DNA of 64,000 nt. Source: CAWCAW01 sp963714125 (GTDB lineage: Bacteria > Actinomycetota > Acidimicrobiia > Acidimicrobiales > UBA8190). Numbering within the stretch: the stretch's first letter is position 1; every line of letters begins with the position of its first letter. The DNA is taken from contig OY970234.1 in assembly GCA_963714125.1 (NCBI GenBank), positions 1,116,001-1,180,000 of the forward strand, given 5' to 3'. Under the pieces are notes generated by a model, which saw only the letters and a list, made by a program, of their open reading frames with translations, was not told the DNA's origin and searched no databases. The translations under genes were made by a program, and so were the position numbers. Of this stretch, positions 28,754 through 35,420 are shown piece after piece.

Positions 28754-29956
28754 TCAAGCCGCCTGAGAGTGGCTCGGTGGTGCTGTTTCCCAGGTTCGGT
28801 TGTCGCGCAGGAGTGCCCAGAGCACGTCGACGCGGCGGCGGGCGAGGGCGATGACGGCTTCGTTGTGAGTGCGGTCTTGGGCACGTTTCTTGAGGTAGTA
28901 GTCCCGGTTGGGGCCGGGCCGAATCATGCTTGTCTGCGCTGACAGGTATAAGACATGCCGGAGGGGCCGGTTGTAGCGGCGTGGTCTGTGCAGGTTGCCC
29001 GTTCGGCGTCCGGAGTCGTTCGGGACCGGAACCAGCCCGGCAGCGGCGGCGAGATGACCGGCGGTCGGAAAGGCCGCCAGGTCGCCGGCGCCCACGAGCA
29101 GCGAGGCACCGAGGATGGGACCGAAGCCTGGCATCGATGTGATGATCGCGGCCTGCGAATGCTCATCAAAGACCACCGCGATCTGGCCGTCCAGAGCCTT
29201 AACGCGATCGTTGAGGGCGAGAATATTGGTTGCCAGTTCACTGATGATCGAGGCCGCAAGGTCTTGGCCGGGCAGGACGATCAGCTGGGCGCTGGCCGCA
29301 GCAACGGCCCGAGCTGCGAGAGCGTCGAAGTCGCGTACCCGGCGGCGCTGCAGCCAGGCGCCCAGGCGAGCCTGCCCGGTTCTGCGTATCCGGTCCGGAC
29401 TGGCGTAACCGGTCAACAGCACGACGGCACCCTTGCACGACTTGTAATCGAATTCCCTTTCCAGGCTGGGGAAGACGCTGGTCATCAGGTCACGAAGCCG
29501 GTTGATCATCCGGACCCGATCAGCGATCAAATCCGAACGGTGCCCTGTCAGTAATGCCAGGTTGCGAATCAGATCGCTGTTCCGGTCGACGGTAGTGAGG
29601 TCGCGGCGGATGCGCGCCGTCTCGGCAATGACGTAGGCGTCCTTGGCGTCGGTTTTGCCTTCGCCAACATAGGCCGCACTCATCGCCGCGACGACTCGAC
29701 CCGAGGCATAACGCACCGGCTGCTCGGCCCTCGTTAACAGCGCCAGGATCAGCGCGGACGGTGAGCCGACGATGTCGACCGCCCAGACCACCTGTTCAGC
29801 GAGCCCAGTCACGGTCGCGATGAGCTTTACAATCTCACCCTCGTCGTTCGCCAGCTTCTCCGATAACAACACCGCGCCATCGGCGTCCAGTACACAGACC
29901 CAATGGTGGTTCTTGCCGACGTCAATCCCAGCCCACGCCTTATCCGATTTCTTCAT
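28754..29956 (-). CDS. IS110-family transposase (IS110-B)
   Basis: This 400-residue DEDD recombinase starts at ATG 29956, preceded by GGAG. RuvC-like motifs are WAGIDVGKNHHWV (first Asp), VVWAVDIVGSPSALIL and GKTDAKDAYVIAETAR. The C-terminal transposase_20 part is ITSMPGFGPILGASLLVGAG, then AAAGLVPVPNDSGRRTGN with the serine segment, and RPLRHVLYLSAQTSMI. All regions are intact, so the element may be active. It is only distantly related to the IS110-A transposase at 16.4-17.6 kb. Confidence 0.94.
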   Translation of the reverse strand: MKKSDKAWAGIDVGKNHHWVCVLDADGAVLLSEKLANDEGEIVKLIATVTGLAEQVVWAVDIVGSPSALILALLTRAEQPVRYASGRVVAAMSAAYVGEGKTDAKDAYVIAETARIRRDLTTVDRNSDLIRNLALLTGHRSDLIADRVRMINRLRDLMTSVFPSLEREFDYKSCKGAVVLLTGYASPDRIRRTGQARLGAWLQRRRVRDFDALAARAVAAASAQLIVLPGQDLAASIISELATNILALNDRVKALDGQIAVVFDEHSQAAIITSMPGFGPILGASLLVGAGDLAAFPTAGHLAAAAGLVPVPNDSGRRTGNLHRPRRYNRPLRHVLYLSAQTSMIRPGPNRDYYLKKRAQDRTHNEAVIALARRRVDVLWALLRDNRTWETAPPSHSQAA

Positions 29957-30160
29957 ACACGCTCCGTTCCCTCGATGTAAGTCAATCTCTGCCACGACCC
30001 GGAGGAACACCCCGCTGACGCTTCCGTAACCAGCGACCAAGCGCACATCTCAATCAGCAGCCAGGGCGCCCAAAGGGCCGGGCGGACATTCCCAGTAAGC
30101 GACCAAAGCGCAAGGAGACCTCATCTACACCCGGCCCTCCTGGGCCACCTTCAGTCTTAC
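29957..30160 (-). ncRNA. Candidate bridge-RNA region of IS110-B
   Basis: The 204 bases between the transposase start and the element end are non-coding and lie where IS110-group elements encode their bridge RNA. Because the insertion site is known exactly (the interrupted IS30 gene), the target-pairing loop could be checked against the GGAA-centred sequence. No fold was computed, so the call depends on position and family knowledge. Confidence 0.4.
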
Positions 30161-31252
30161 GGAAGGCGATCTGATCATGGGTCACAAGAACCGGTCCGCT
30201 ATCGGAACTCTCGTCGAGAGAAAGGCCCTCTACGTCAAGCTGCTACACCTTCCAAGCGGGCACACCGCTGAACAAGTCAGTACCGCCCTCATCGATGCGC
30301 TCAACGAAATGCCCGTCGAGCTTCGAGGCACACTGACCTGGGACCAGGGTAGCGAGATGGCCTGCCACGCCGACGTCACCCAAGCGACCGGCATGAAAGT
30401 TTACTTCTGTGATCCGGCAAGTCCATGGCAGCGTGGTCGGAACGAACACACGAACGGGCTCTTACGCCAATACTTCCCCAAGGGGACGGACCTATCCAGA
30501 CACTCGTTGGAAACGCTCCTAGCCGTGGAAGCAGAGCTCAACCGGCGGCCCCGCAAGACCTTGGCATGGCAGACTCCTCACGATCAGATCCGCCACCTTC
30601 ATAGCTCCCTCGAAACGCCGTGTTGTTGCGACGATCCCTAGAACCCGCCTGATCACAACCAGCCCAGGTGGGGCCAGATCAGGTGATCACACTCAGCCCG
30701 TAGTCCACCTGAGCCTCGTCGCCTGCCGGTGGGGTCTCGCGCAGCACGACGACGGCATTGCGCTTCGCCTCCTCGGCCAGATTCGCATTGATGAAGCGGC
30801 GCAACGACGACTCTGAAGCCGACAGGCCCAGGTTGTCGCGCAGCCGCTGGTGAATGGTGGTGATTGTCACCCCGCATTCGAGCCACTTGGTGACCTGGGC
30901 CCGGTGTGACTCGATCTCGGGCCACGTCGCCTGACGACCACTGGAATCGACCAGCTCGGGAAACCAGTCAGACGCGAGCGCCGACCACTGGTCACGACTG
31001 AGCACCGGACCGCCGGGGGAAAGCCCCGAGGTCAAGGCCGGCGCTACGTACTTGCGAACCGTCTTGGGATCAATACCCAAAGAGGCGCACAGCTCGCCCA
31101 TCCGCCTTCCTGCATGCCAGTGCTCGAGGATTTCTGCCACATCGTCTACCTGCATCGTTCTCCTTGCCAACAGTCCTCCTCGTCTCGCCGACGAGGAGAT
31201 GGTTCTCGGACTGCAGACCGGAGCGAGGGATCCTCACCCGTCGCCACCACCA

Positions 31253-31346
31253 GGGAATTGTGTGACGGAGCCCCAGGGAATTACGTGACGGCGGAAGAGG
31301 GAATTACGTGACGGCGAAACGCCAAATCGAGGGAATTACGTGACGG
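31253..31346 (-). repeat. Four end repeats of IS21-C
   Basis: Copies of GGGAATTACGTGACGG occur at 31276, 31299 and 31331, and a variant (GGGAATTGTGTGACGG) at 31253. Spacing is irregular (7, 16 and 7 bases or close to it). They stand directly upstream of istA of IS21-C, where IS21 elements have multiple transposase-binding sites. This explains the repeats, so they are not a CRISPR array. Confidence 0.75.
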
Positions 31347-31555
31347 TCGACAACTGGCCCTTCGAGGAGTGGGGACGCTTCTTGCCCGACCAATCAGCGG
31401 CCGTCAGCTTGCTTGATCGACTGCTGCATCACAACGTGCTTGTCGTCACCGAAGGCGAGTCATTCCGCATGAAGGAGGCGCGCCAGAACTCATCCCGAGG
31501 GGTGGGGACTTTTGGTGGCCGCCAGCGGGGACTTAAAACTGGCCACGGACAGCGT
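31347..31555 (+). pseudogene. istB: IS21-type istB C-terminal fragment with element end (IS21-D)
   Basis: From about 31347 the frame reads NWPFEEWGRFLPDQSAAVSL LDRLLHHNVLVVTEGESFRM, the typical end of IstB. It is followed by GGGGACTTTTGGTGGCCGCC and GGGGACTTAAAACTGGCCAC, end repeats like those of IS21-B. The rest of the element is missing. IS21-C is inserted at its left side, and its own right end abuts the half MITE at 31557. Confidence 0.75.
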
Positions 31556-31556
31556 C

Positions 31557-31598
31557 GGGGCGGATTCGATAGAGGGTCAGTCTTCAGGGCCGCCGACA
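31557..31598. repeat. 84-bp-type MITE, copy 3, right half only
   Basis: The stretch from GGGGCGGATTCGATAGAGGG to CCGCCGACA matches the right half of the other two copies (10573-10607, 41182-41223) with a few changes. The left half is missing, because the IS21-D end lies exactly at the palindrome centre. Insertion sequences have therefore entered the centre of this MITE at least twice in the window. Confidence 0.65.
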
Positions 31599-31826
31599 GC
31601 GAGATCCTCGCAGCCTAGGAAGTAACTCATTCGGTCCAATAGGGGCTAATCCTCAGGTGCCAAAGCAAGGTGTCGTCACGCTCGACAGACCCTCATCTGG
31701 GCCCTTGGCTGCTTGGGACTAGGCCAAAGTCCCCAGTCCATCCCGCGACCTCGTAGTTGAGATCAAATCGAGATATCAGGTAATTGTTGATCGCAAGGAC
31801 TGAGACCCACAGACTGCGCGAACTTG

Positions 31827-32495
31827 TTATGCAGCCCTGGCTAGGATCTCTTCGACGGTTGAGACGTGGGCGCGAATTAGTTCCATGCCAAGTTCACCGC
31901 CTGCAAAGACGACCACATTCGTGGCCCCGTGGAGAGCCGCCGATGGTACAAGAAGTCCTCGGTAACCGGTTTCGCGAGCCCAGTCGGCAATGAGCTGAGT
32001 TGGCTCGTAGCTCTCCGAGGTGAGATCAAGGTTGCTGACGCCGATCGCATCCCGGTTGTTCGGATCAACTAGGTTGAGGATGGAACCCAAACGAACCCTC
32101 ACGGTCCCGACTTGGCGAACAATCAACGCCGGATCCATGCCTTCTATGGAGAAGTGCCGACGAACCTCGGCAATCATCGCCTCCTCGCCATCCGTTCCGT
32201 ACCATGCTCCGGATCCGCCCCTTCGGTGTGAGCGAGCGTCGTTGGTTGCGATTTCTGGGATGTGGACGAATGACCGATCGGGCGGACCGTGGTGCCAGTA
32301 ATCCTTCAGGACTGACATACCTGGCGGACCCTCATGGGGCGGACACCAGGTTTGCGATATAGGGGAATGGGGAGCTTGCAGCAGGGTGGGTTCTAGCTTT
32401 TTCGCGAAGAACATCTGGAGGCGCCTTTCAATCGATTGTGATCCGTCGTTCCAACTGCGTAGCCATCGGGACGGACCAGTATCGGAATCAGGCAA
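31827..32495 (-). CDS. RES-domain toxin-like protein
   Basis: The 222-residue protein has the RES fold pattern from about residue 65: WHHGPPDRSF, GSGAWYGTDGEEAMIAEVRR (conserved Tyr and Glu of the pocket), VRVRLGSILNLVDPNNRDAI, then GYRGLLVPSAALHGATNVVV with the conserved serine. Characterised RES toxins degrade or modify NAD+. The first 60 residues are an N-terminal extension of unknown role. The start is taken as TTG 32495, overlapping the stop of the preceding gene by a few bases, so it is translationally coupled to it. It is the last gene of the three-gene operon that begins with the Xre antitoxin. Confidence 0.72.
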   Translation of the reverse strand: MPDSDTGPSRWLRSWNDGSQSIERRLQMFFAKKLEPTLLQAPHSPISQTWCPPHEGPPGMSVLKDYWHHGPPDRSFVHIPEIATNDARSHRRGGSGAWYGTDGEEAMIAEVRRHFSIEGMDPALIVRQVGTVRVRLGSILNLVDPNNRDAIGVSNLDLTSESYEPTQLIADWARETGYRGLLVPSAALHGATNVVVFAGGELGMELIRAHVSTVEEILARAA

Positions 32496-33324
32496 CCAGG
32501 CGGAGCCGTTTCCTCGAAGCTAGATCTTGCGTCCCTGTGAGTTGGGACGGAGGCGCGTGTCGCTTGATCGGAAGCGCGATTATTGTCAGGAGTGATCGGG
32601 CGTCCTCTTTTTGAGGCCCTCGGATTCGAGTCGGGTGCCTGCGATCCTCCAAAGCTGTTCGCAGGAAACAGGACCAGCCGAACCGCTCCTTCTCATCAAG
32701 CCCATCCCACGCACATATGACGCCAATAAAGTCCGATAGCCGGTAGGCGTTCCGCGTGCGATCGAAGAGCTCGGTTACAACTGAGCGTTCGTTCTCTGTG
32801 AAGGTGGCGATTGGAATGTGCGAGGTGGCTGATACCGGAAGTGGTCCAACCGCGTCGCCTTGAGCGTATAGAGAAGTTGGCGAGAGTATTGGCGTTCCGA
32901 AGCCGATGAAGTCAGGTTCAATCCACGACGAAGGGTCAAGGTACAAGCCGGAACCACCATTCTGGGTACCGACAACCAAAAAACTCTCGGCGAGGTTCAG
33001 ACTCCGCCATTTTTGCAAAAGGGTCTCAAAGGGGTTAGCTGGGTTACGAGGGGCCTCGTAGTTTGCTGACATATCTTCGTGGCTTGAGGTCTGATGTCTT
33101 GAAGGCACACACCAGCGCGAGGGGGACAGTTCCGTGAACGTGACGACCGGAAAATAATTTCCCTCGACCCGTAAGCGCGATGAGACCGCTTCTATCTCGT
33201 CGTCGATCGGGCTCGCGTGCGTGTGGGAGCAGTCGGTCGCTCGAGGAAGACGTTGTCTGCCAAATCGCAGGGTCAGATATCCGTCAAAAACACATGGAGA
33301 ATCGTCAGGCATAGTCACCCTCAA
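32488..33324 (-). CDS. Unrecognised middle gene of the Xre/RES operon
   Basis: The 278-residue soluble protein is not assigned to a family. Visible segments are an opening VFDGYLTLRFGRQRLPRATD, ANPFETLLQKWRSLNLAESF, a Trp-rich part ending WIEPDFIGFGTP, and FIGVICAWDGLDEKERFGWS; the C terminus is basic. ATG 33324 lies within the antitoxin gene; ATG 33312 (ATGCCTGA overlap with the antitoxin stop) is equally possible. The end overlaps the RES gene start. The fixed position between antitoxin and toxin, with overlaps on both sides, suggests a third functional component rather than a passenger. Confidence 0.75.
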   Translation of the reverse strand: MRVTMPDDSPCVFDGYLTLRFGRQRLPRATDCSHTHASPIDDEIEAVSSRLRVEGNYFPVVTFTELSPSRWCVPSRHQTSSHEDMSANYEAPRNPANPFETLLQKWRSLNLAESFLVVGTQNGGSGLYLDPSSWIEPDFIGFGTPILSPTSLYAQGDAVGPLPVSATSHIPIATFTENERSVVTELFDRTRNAYRLSDFIGVICAWDGLDEKERFGWSCFLRTALEDRRHPTRIRGPQKEDARSLLTIIALPIKRHAPPSQLTGTQDLASRKRLRLVA

Positions 33325-33703
33325 CGAATGCTCGAGCGGCGGTCAAAACGCCGTCGACCTCATCAACACCCAGTAGCTCAACCGCTCGGTGTCCACCTAG
33401 GAGTCGCAGTCGAGCCCAAAGCCACGGGTCGACACCATCGAGAAGAAGGGTTTCCGAAATGACGAGCACAACGTCTGCAAGTGCACTGAGTCGATCCGCG
33501 TGTCGCCGTCGGATTGATTGTCCAGATTCCCAGTTACGAACCGTGCGTTCGGTGATCGAACAAGCTGCGCCAATGGTCTGTTGCCTTAGCTTGAATTGGT
33601 GTCGAAGGACCCCAAGGACGTCTTTAGGGAGGACCGCACGCCGAAGTCGGTCAACGGCTTCGGCCACTTCTTTACGCTCGAGAATCACCGCCTCTTCCGA
33701 CAT
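33305..33703 (-). CDS. Xre/MbcA-type antitoxin with DUF2384-like C terminus
   Basis: The 132-residue protein has a helix-turn-helix (FKLRQQTIGAACSITERTVRNWESG, residues about 36-62). The C-terminal part VDPWLWARLRLLGGHRAVEL, then LGVDEVDGVLTAARAFVEGDYA, is the toxin-binding region of antitoxins partnered with RES toxins (Xre-MbcA-ParS type). It is first in the operon and would repress its own promoter. A consensus promoter places transcription start at or near the ATG, so the mRNA is probably leaderless. Confidence 0.78.
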   Translation of the reverse strand: MSEEAVILERKEVAEAVDRLRRAVLPKDVLGVLRHQFKLRQQTIGAACSITERTVRNWESGQSIRRRHADRLSALADVVLVISETLLLDGVDPWLWARLRLLGGHRAVELLGVDEVDGVLTAARAFVEGDYA

Positions 33704-33740
33704 ATATACCTATTATACTTCCTGTGGTAGTTCCGGTCAA
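33704..33740 (-). promoter_or_regulatory. Promoter of the Xre/RES operon, probably leaderless
   Basis: On the minus strand, TTGACC (33740-33735) and TATAAT (33717-33712) are separated by 17 bases. Eight bases separate the -10 box from the ATG at 33703, so the start site falls on or near the first codon. The AT-rich TATAATAGGTATATA around the -10 is partly palindromic and may also be the antitoxin operator. Confidence 0.7.
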
Positions 33741-33900
33741 TTGGGTTTAGGGACCCGATTGGATTGCCGGAGCGAGTCGCCGCTACTAGAGAAACCGCAG
33801 TTCAGGGGCACCTAGGGGCGCCCGGAAGTGCTTCCACCGAGAACTAGCTTTGAGGCCGCCAGATTAGAGTGTCGCCCAATGCGATACCAACGGCGGCTGG

Positions 33901-33960
33901 TTGATCTTGGTTCGCGAATAGCTATACTGTCAGACAAGTGTCAGACAATTACCGGGAGGT
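33901..33960 (+). promoter_or_regulatory. Promoter and double operator upstream of the Phd/YefM-like gene
   Basis: TTGATC (33901) and TATACT (33923-33928) are 16 bases apart. Immediately downstream are two copies of TGTCAGACAA (33928-33937 and 33939-33948), each containing the palindrome TGTC-A-GACA. GGGAGG follows at 33954, giving good spacing to ATG 33967. Paired palindromes covering the start site fit autoregulation by the Phd-type protein. Confidence 0.65.
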
Positions 33961-33966
33961 TCAGAA

Positions 33967-34578
33967 ATGCCTGTGATCGGGGTCCGTCAGCTTTCCCGGG
34001 CTACACGCGGAGTGATTGAGCAGCTGATAGAAGACGGCCAACCAATGGTCATAACGAGGGACGGCAGAGCTGTCGCGGTCTTGTCTCGAGTCGAGGAAGA
34101 ACAACTACCAGCACTTGCTTTGAGTGTTGTACCCGAACTCATCAGCCGACGAGAGGCAGCAATCGGAGATATCGCAGCCGGCCGGGGCCGACCGATAAGC
34201 GAGTTGACTGCCGGCTTTGATGAGGAGCCGCAGATTCATTTGTCGTGGGCGAGAAGCAGCTCCGAGTTGTCAGACTTCATCCACAGGCTTGCTGCAGTAA
34301 GTGTTGCCGCTGCTCCCGAGCAGATTCGGAGTGATGATCGGATCAAGCTGGTTAATGCTGAACTGGTTAATGCATACATCGTCGATACCTTTCCGAGCAT
34401 TGTTCGCCGAGTGAAAGCCGTGAACGAGAAAGTCGCCGCCGACGTTATTGAGGACGAGAAAGCCCTCGACCCGGGCAGGTATTTGAACGAGCTGCAGCAC
34501 ATTACGGCCCTTCAGGTTGAGCTCGCGGGGTCGCAGGCACCGACGACTGCACCAGCCCAAGCGGCGCAGGAGTGCTAG
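33967..34578 (+). CDS. Phd/YefM-type antitoxin-like protein with long C-terminal extension
   Basis: The 203-residue protein has as its first 50 residues (VIGVRQLSRATRGVIEQLIE, DGQPMVITRDGRAVAVLSRV) the Phd/YefM DNA-binding fold. Usual members have about 80-90 residues; here some 120 more follow (from about SWARSSSELSDFIHRLAA, then DPGRYLNELQHITALQVELA), largely helical and not recognised. No toxin gene follows on the same strand; the next genes are convergent. It could act as a transcription regulator, an orphan antitoxin or a fused module. Operator-like palindromes lie at the promoter. Confidence 0.7.
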   Translation: MPVIGVRQLSRATRGVIEQLIEDGQPMVITRDGRAVAVLSRVEEEQLPALALSVVPELISRREAAIGDIAAGRGRPISELTAGFDEEPQIHLSWARSSSELSDFIHRLAAVSVAAAPEQIRSDDRIKLVNAELVNAYIVDTFPSIVRRVKAVNEKVAADVIEDEKALDPGRYLNELQHITALQVELAGSQAPTTAPAQAAQEC

Positions 34579-34600
34579 CCGCATATCTCGCTTATGCGCC

Positions 34601-35110
34601 CTATTTTGGCACAATGTGTATCGTGCCAGTTTTTCCATCGTCCATCTTAATGGCAAGCTGCATCTTCGTTCGTCCGAGTTCCTGGGCGAGCTCTTTCATG
34701 GTCGCTTCCGATCGGTCGGTGCCGATATCTCGCTGGAGGTTGGCCCAACCAACGACAAATGCGGCAATAAGTCCACCGATACCACCACCGACCGTAATGG
34801 CCAGTAGGAAACCGTACACGGGTTTCGGTAGGGGACTAAGTGCCAACACTGAGCCAACCAAGCCACATGTGAGGCTAACCCCTGTGACGCAAGCCACGGT
34901 TTTCAACTGTCTGCCATAACGCGCTTGGACAGCGATTGCAATGAGAAGTGCTCCATTCACGCTCGCGGCAGCGACAAAGAAATCTTTAAACTGTGCTTGC
35001 CACTGGGTAGCTGACAGATTGGGAGCAAGGAGTCCGGCTACAACAGCCCCAATTGCGGCCAAGAAAGCTTGCGCAATTGCCGCGCATTGGCCTGGATCCT
35101 GTTTAGCCAT
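34601..35110 (-). CDS. Small membrane protein with about four helices
   Basis: From ATG 35110 the product has 169 residues. Hydrophobic segments are AIAQAFLAAIGAVVAGLLAP, FFVAAASVNGALLIAIAVQA, VACVTGVSLTCGLVGSVLAL and VYGFLLAITVGGGIGGLIAA. The last 45 residues are hydrophilic (DRSEATMKELAQELGRTKMQ, then LAIKMDDGKTGTIHIVPK) and probably cytoplasmic. No family is recognised. The start overlaps the stop of the preceding small gene (ATGGCTAA), so the two are coupled. Its 3' end faces the Phd-like gene 22 bp away. Confidence 0.7.
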   Translation of the reverse strand: MAKQDPGQCAAIAQAFLAAIGAVVAGLLAPNLSATQWQAQFKDFFVAAASVNGALLIAIAVQARYGRQLKTVACVTGVSLTCGLVGSVLALSPLPKPVYGFLLAITVGGGIGGLIAAFVVGWANLQRDIGTDRSEATMKELAQELGRTKMQLAIKMDDGKTGTIHIVPK

Positions 35111-35420
35111 CGCCGTTTTCTTTTGCATTAGCAAGTTTGCTCAATTCACTCTCGAGTAGGTTCTTCTTGACAACCATTTGAATCCAAATTCCGGCCGTGC
35201 GTTCGTCGTAGCTGTACGAGAAGGCGACCACATAGTCGTGACTGATCTCAACCGTCCACGACTTTGGATTAGAGCCTTTGATTTCCTGCTTTCCGTGGAC
35301 GAGGTATATGAGATCGGTTATATCTCGCAGAACATCACGGAACTCGGTCGGGGATGTCTGTCGTATTTCGTTTAGATCTTGCTCCGCGGTATCGGTTATA
35401 AACGGTTCACCATCAGCCAT
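35103..35420 (-). CDS. Small RelE/ParE-like protein
   Basis: The 105-residue protein starts at ATG 35420, with AAGGTGG eight bases upstream as ribosome-binding site. Its pattern, an N-terminal helix pair (TAEQDLNEIRQTSPTEFRDV), then IKGSNPKSWTVEISHDYVVAFSYSYDE and IWIQMVVKK strands, resembles the RelE/ParE toxin superfamily in order and length. The similarity is weak and judged by eye. It is translationally coupled to the membrane protein downstream, and no antitoxin gene directly precedes it. Alternative: an unrelated small immunity or regulator protein. Confidence 0.6.
   Translation of the reverse strand: MADGEPFITDTAEQDLNEIRQTSPTEFRDVLRDITDLIYLVHGKQEIKGSNPKSWTVEISHDYVVAFSYSYDERTAGIWIQMVVKKNLLESELSKLANAKENGDG

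Larger units (their letters stand above)
28740..30160 (-). mobile_element. IS110-family insertion sequence (IS110-B)
   Basis: The limits are set by the two halves of the interrupted IS30 transposase; a GGAA core is present at both joints and one copy belongs to the target. Length is about 1.42 kb, with one intact transposase and about 200 bp of upstream non-coding sequence on the 30.1-kb side. No inverted repeats, as expected for the family. It inserted next to the codon for the first catalytic Asp of the IS30 transposase. Confidence 0.88.
27969..30641 (+). pseudogene. IS30-B transposase, split by IS110-B
   Basis: The first piece (27969-28739) runs from MSRRRALKSPGG through the helix-turn-helix GLSVRGIARAINRSPSTISR to NEPGHWE. 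The second (30161-30641) resumes at EGDLIMGHKNRSAIGTLVER, with LTWDQGSEM and NEHTNGLLRQYFPKG, the DDE residues. The GGAA of the target is found at both joints (28736-28739 and 30161-30164). Removing the insertion restores one frame of about 416 codons. Confidence 0.9.
27923..30646 (+). mobile_element. IS30-family insertion sequence (IS30-B), interrupted by IS110-B
   Basis: Perfect 23-bp inverted repeats begin GGGTTCTAGGGATCG at 27923 and end with the complement at 30646. GC dinucleotides flank both sides (27921-27922 and 30647-30648). The repeats share length and the inner CGCAACA with those of IS30-A at 9316. The element encodes one transposase on the plus strand, broken by IS110-B. Confidence 0.9.
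27881..30693. mobile_element. Small unassigned insertion in istA, now carrying IS30-B
   Basis: The insertion in istA of IS21-C is flanked by a 7-bp direct repeat, CAGCCCG on the plus strand (27874-27880 and 30694-30700). After IS30-B is removed only about 90 bp remain (27881-27922 and 30647-30693). They contain inverted copies of TCTGGCCCCACC about 20 bases from each outer edge. No coding sequence remains, so it is either a miniature element or the collapsed ends of a longer IS. The family is not recognised. Confidence 0.6.
26819..31155 (-). pseudogene. istA: IS21-C istA, interrupted and truncated
   Basis: The first piece (31155-30694) begins MQVDDVAEILEHWHAGRRMG after an AAGGAG ribosome-binding site and ends DEAQVDYG. 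Skipping the insertion, the second piece (27880-26819) continues LLGRWFDPQAQRWRRVWGF, through VPDNLKTGVI, DKARVERPV and AKVNKTLYSIPWRHIG to VAPMVPAHLHG. First Asp, second Asp and Glu are therefore all present, in separated pieces. The C-terminal end is replaced by IS3 sequence. Confidence 0.85.
26819..31346 (-). mobile_element. IS21-family element remnant (IS21-C), 3'-truncated and multiply interrupted
   Basis: On the minus strand it starts at about 31346 with four end repeats, then istA from 31155. istA is interrupted at codon context QVDYG/LLGRWFD by an insertion at 27881-30693, resumes, and is cut off near 26819 by the IS3 fragment. istB and the far end are missing. It is itself inserted in the istB of a further IS21 remnant (31347 onward). 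The element is dead. Confidence 0.8.

Noticed and set aside
31253..31346. Four spaced repeats resembling a short CRISPR array
   Set aside because: Spacing is irregular and short, the repeats lie directly before istA, and multiple end repeats are normal for IS21 elements.
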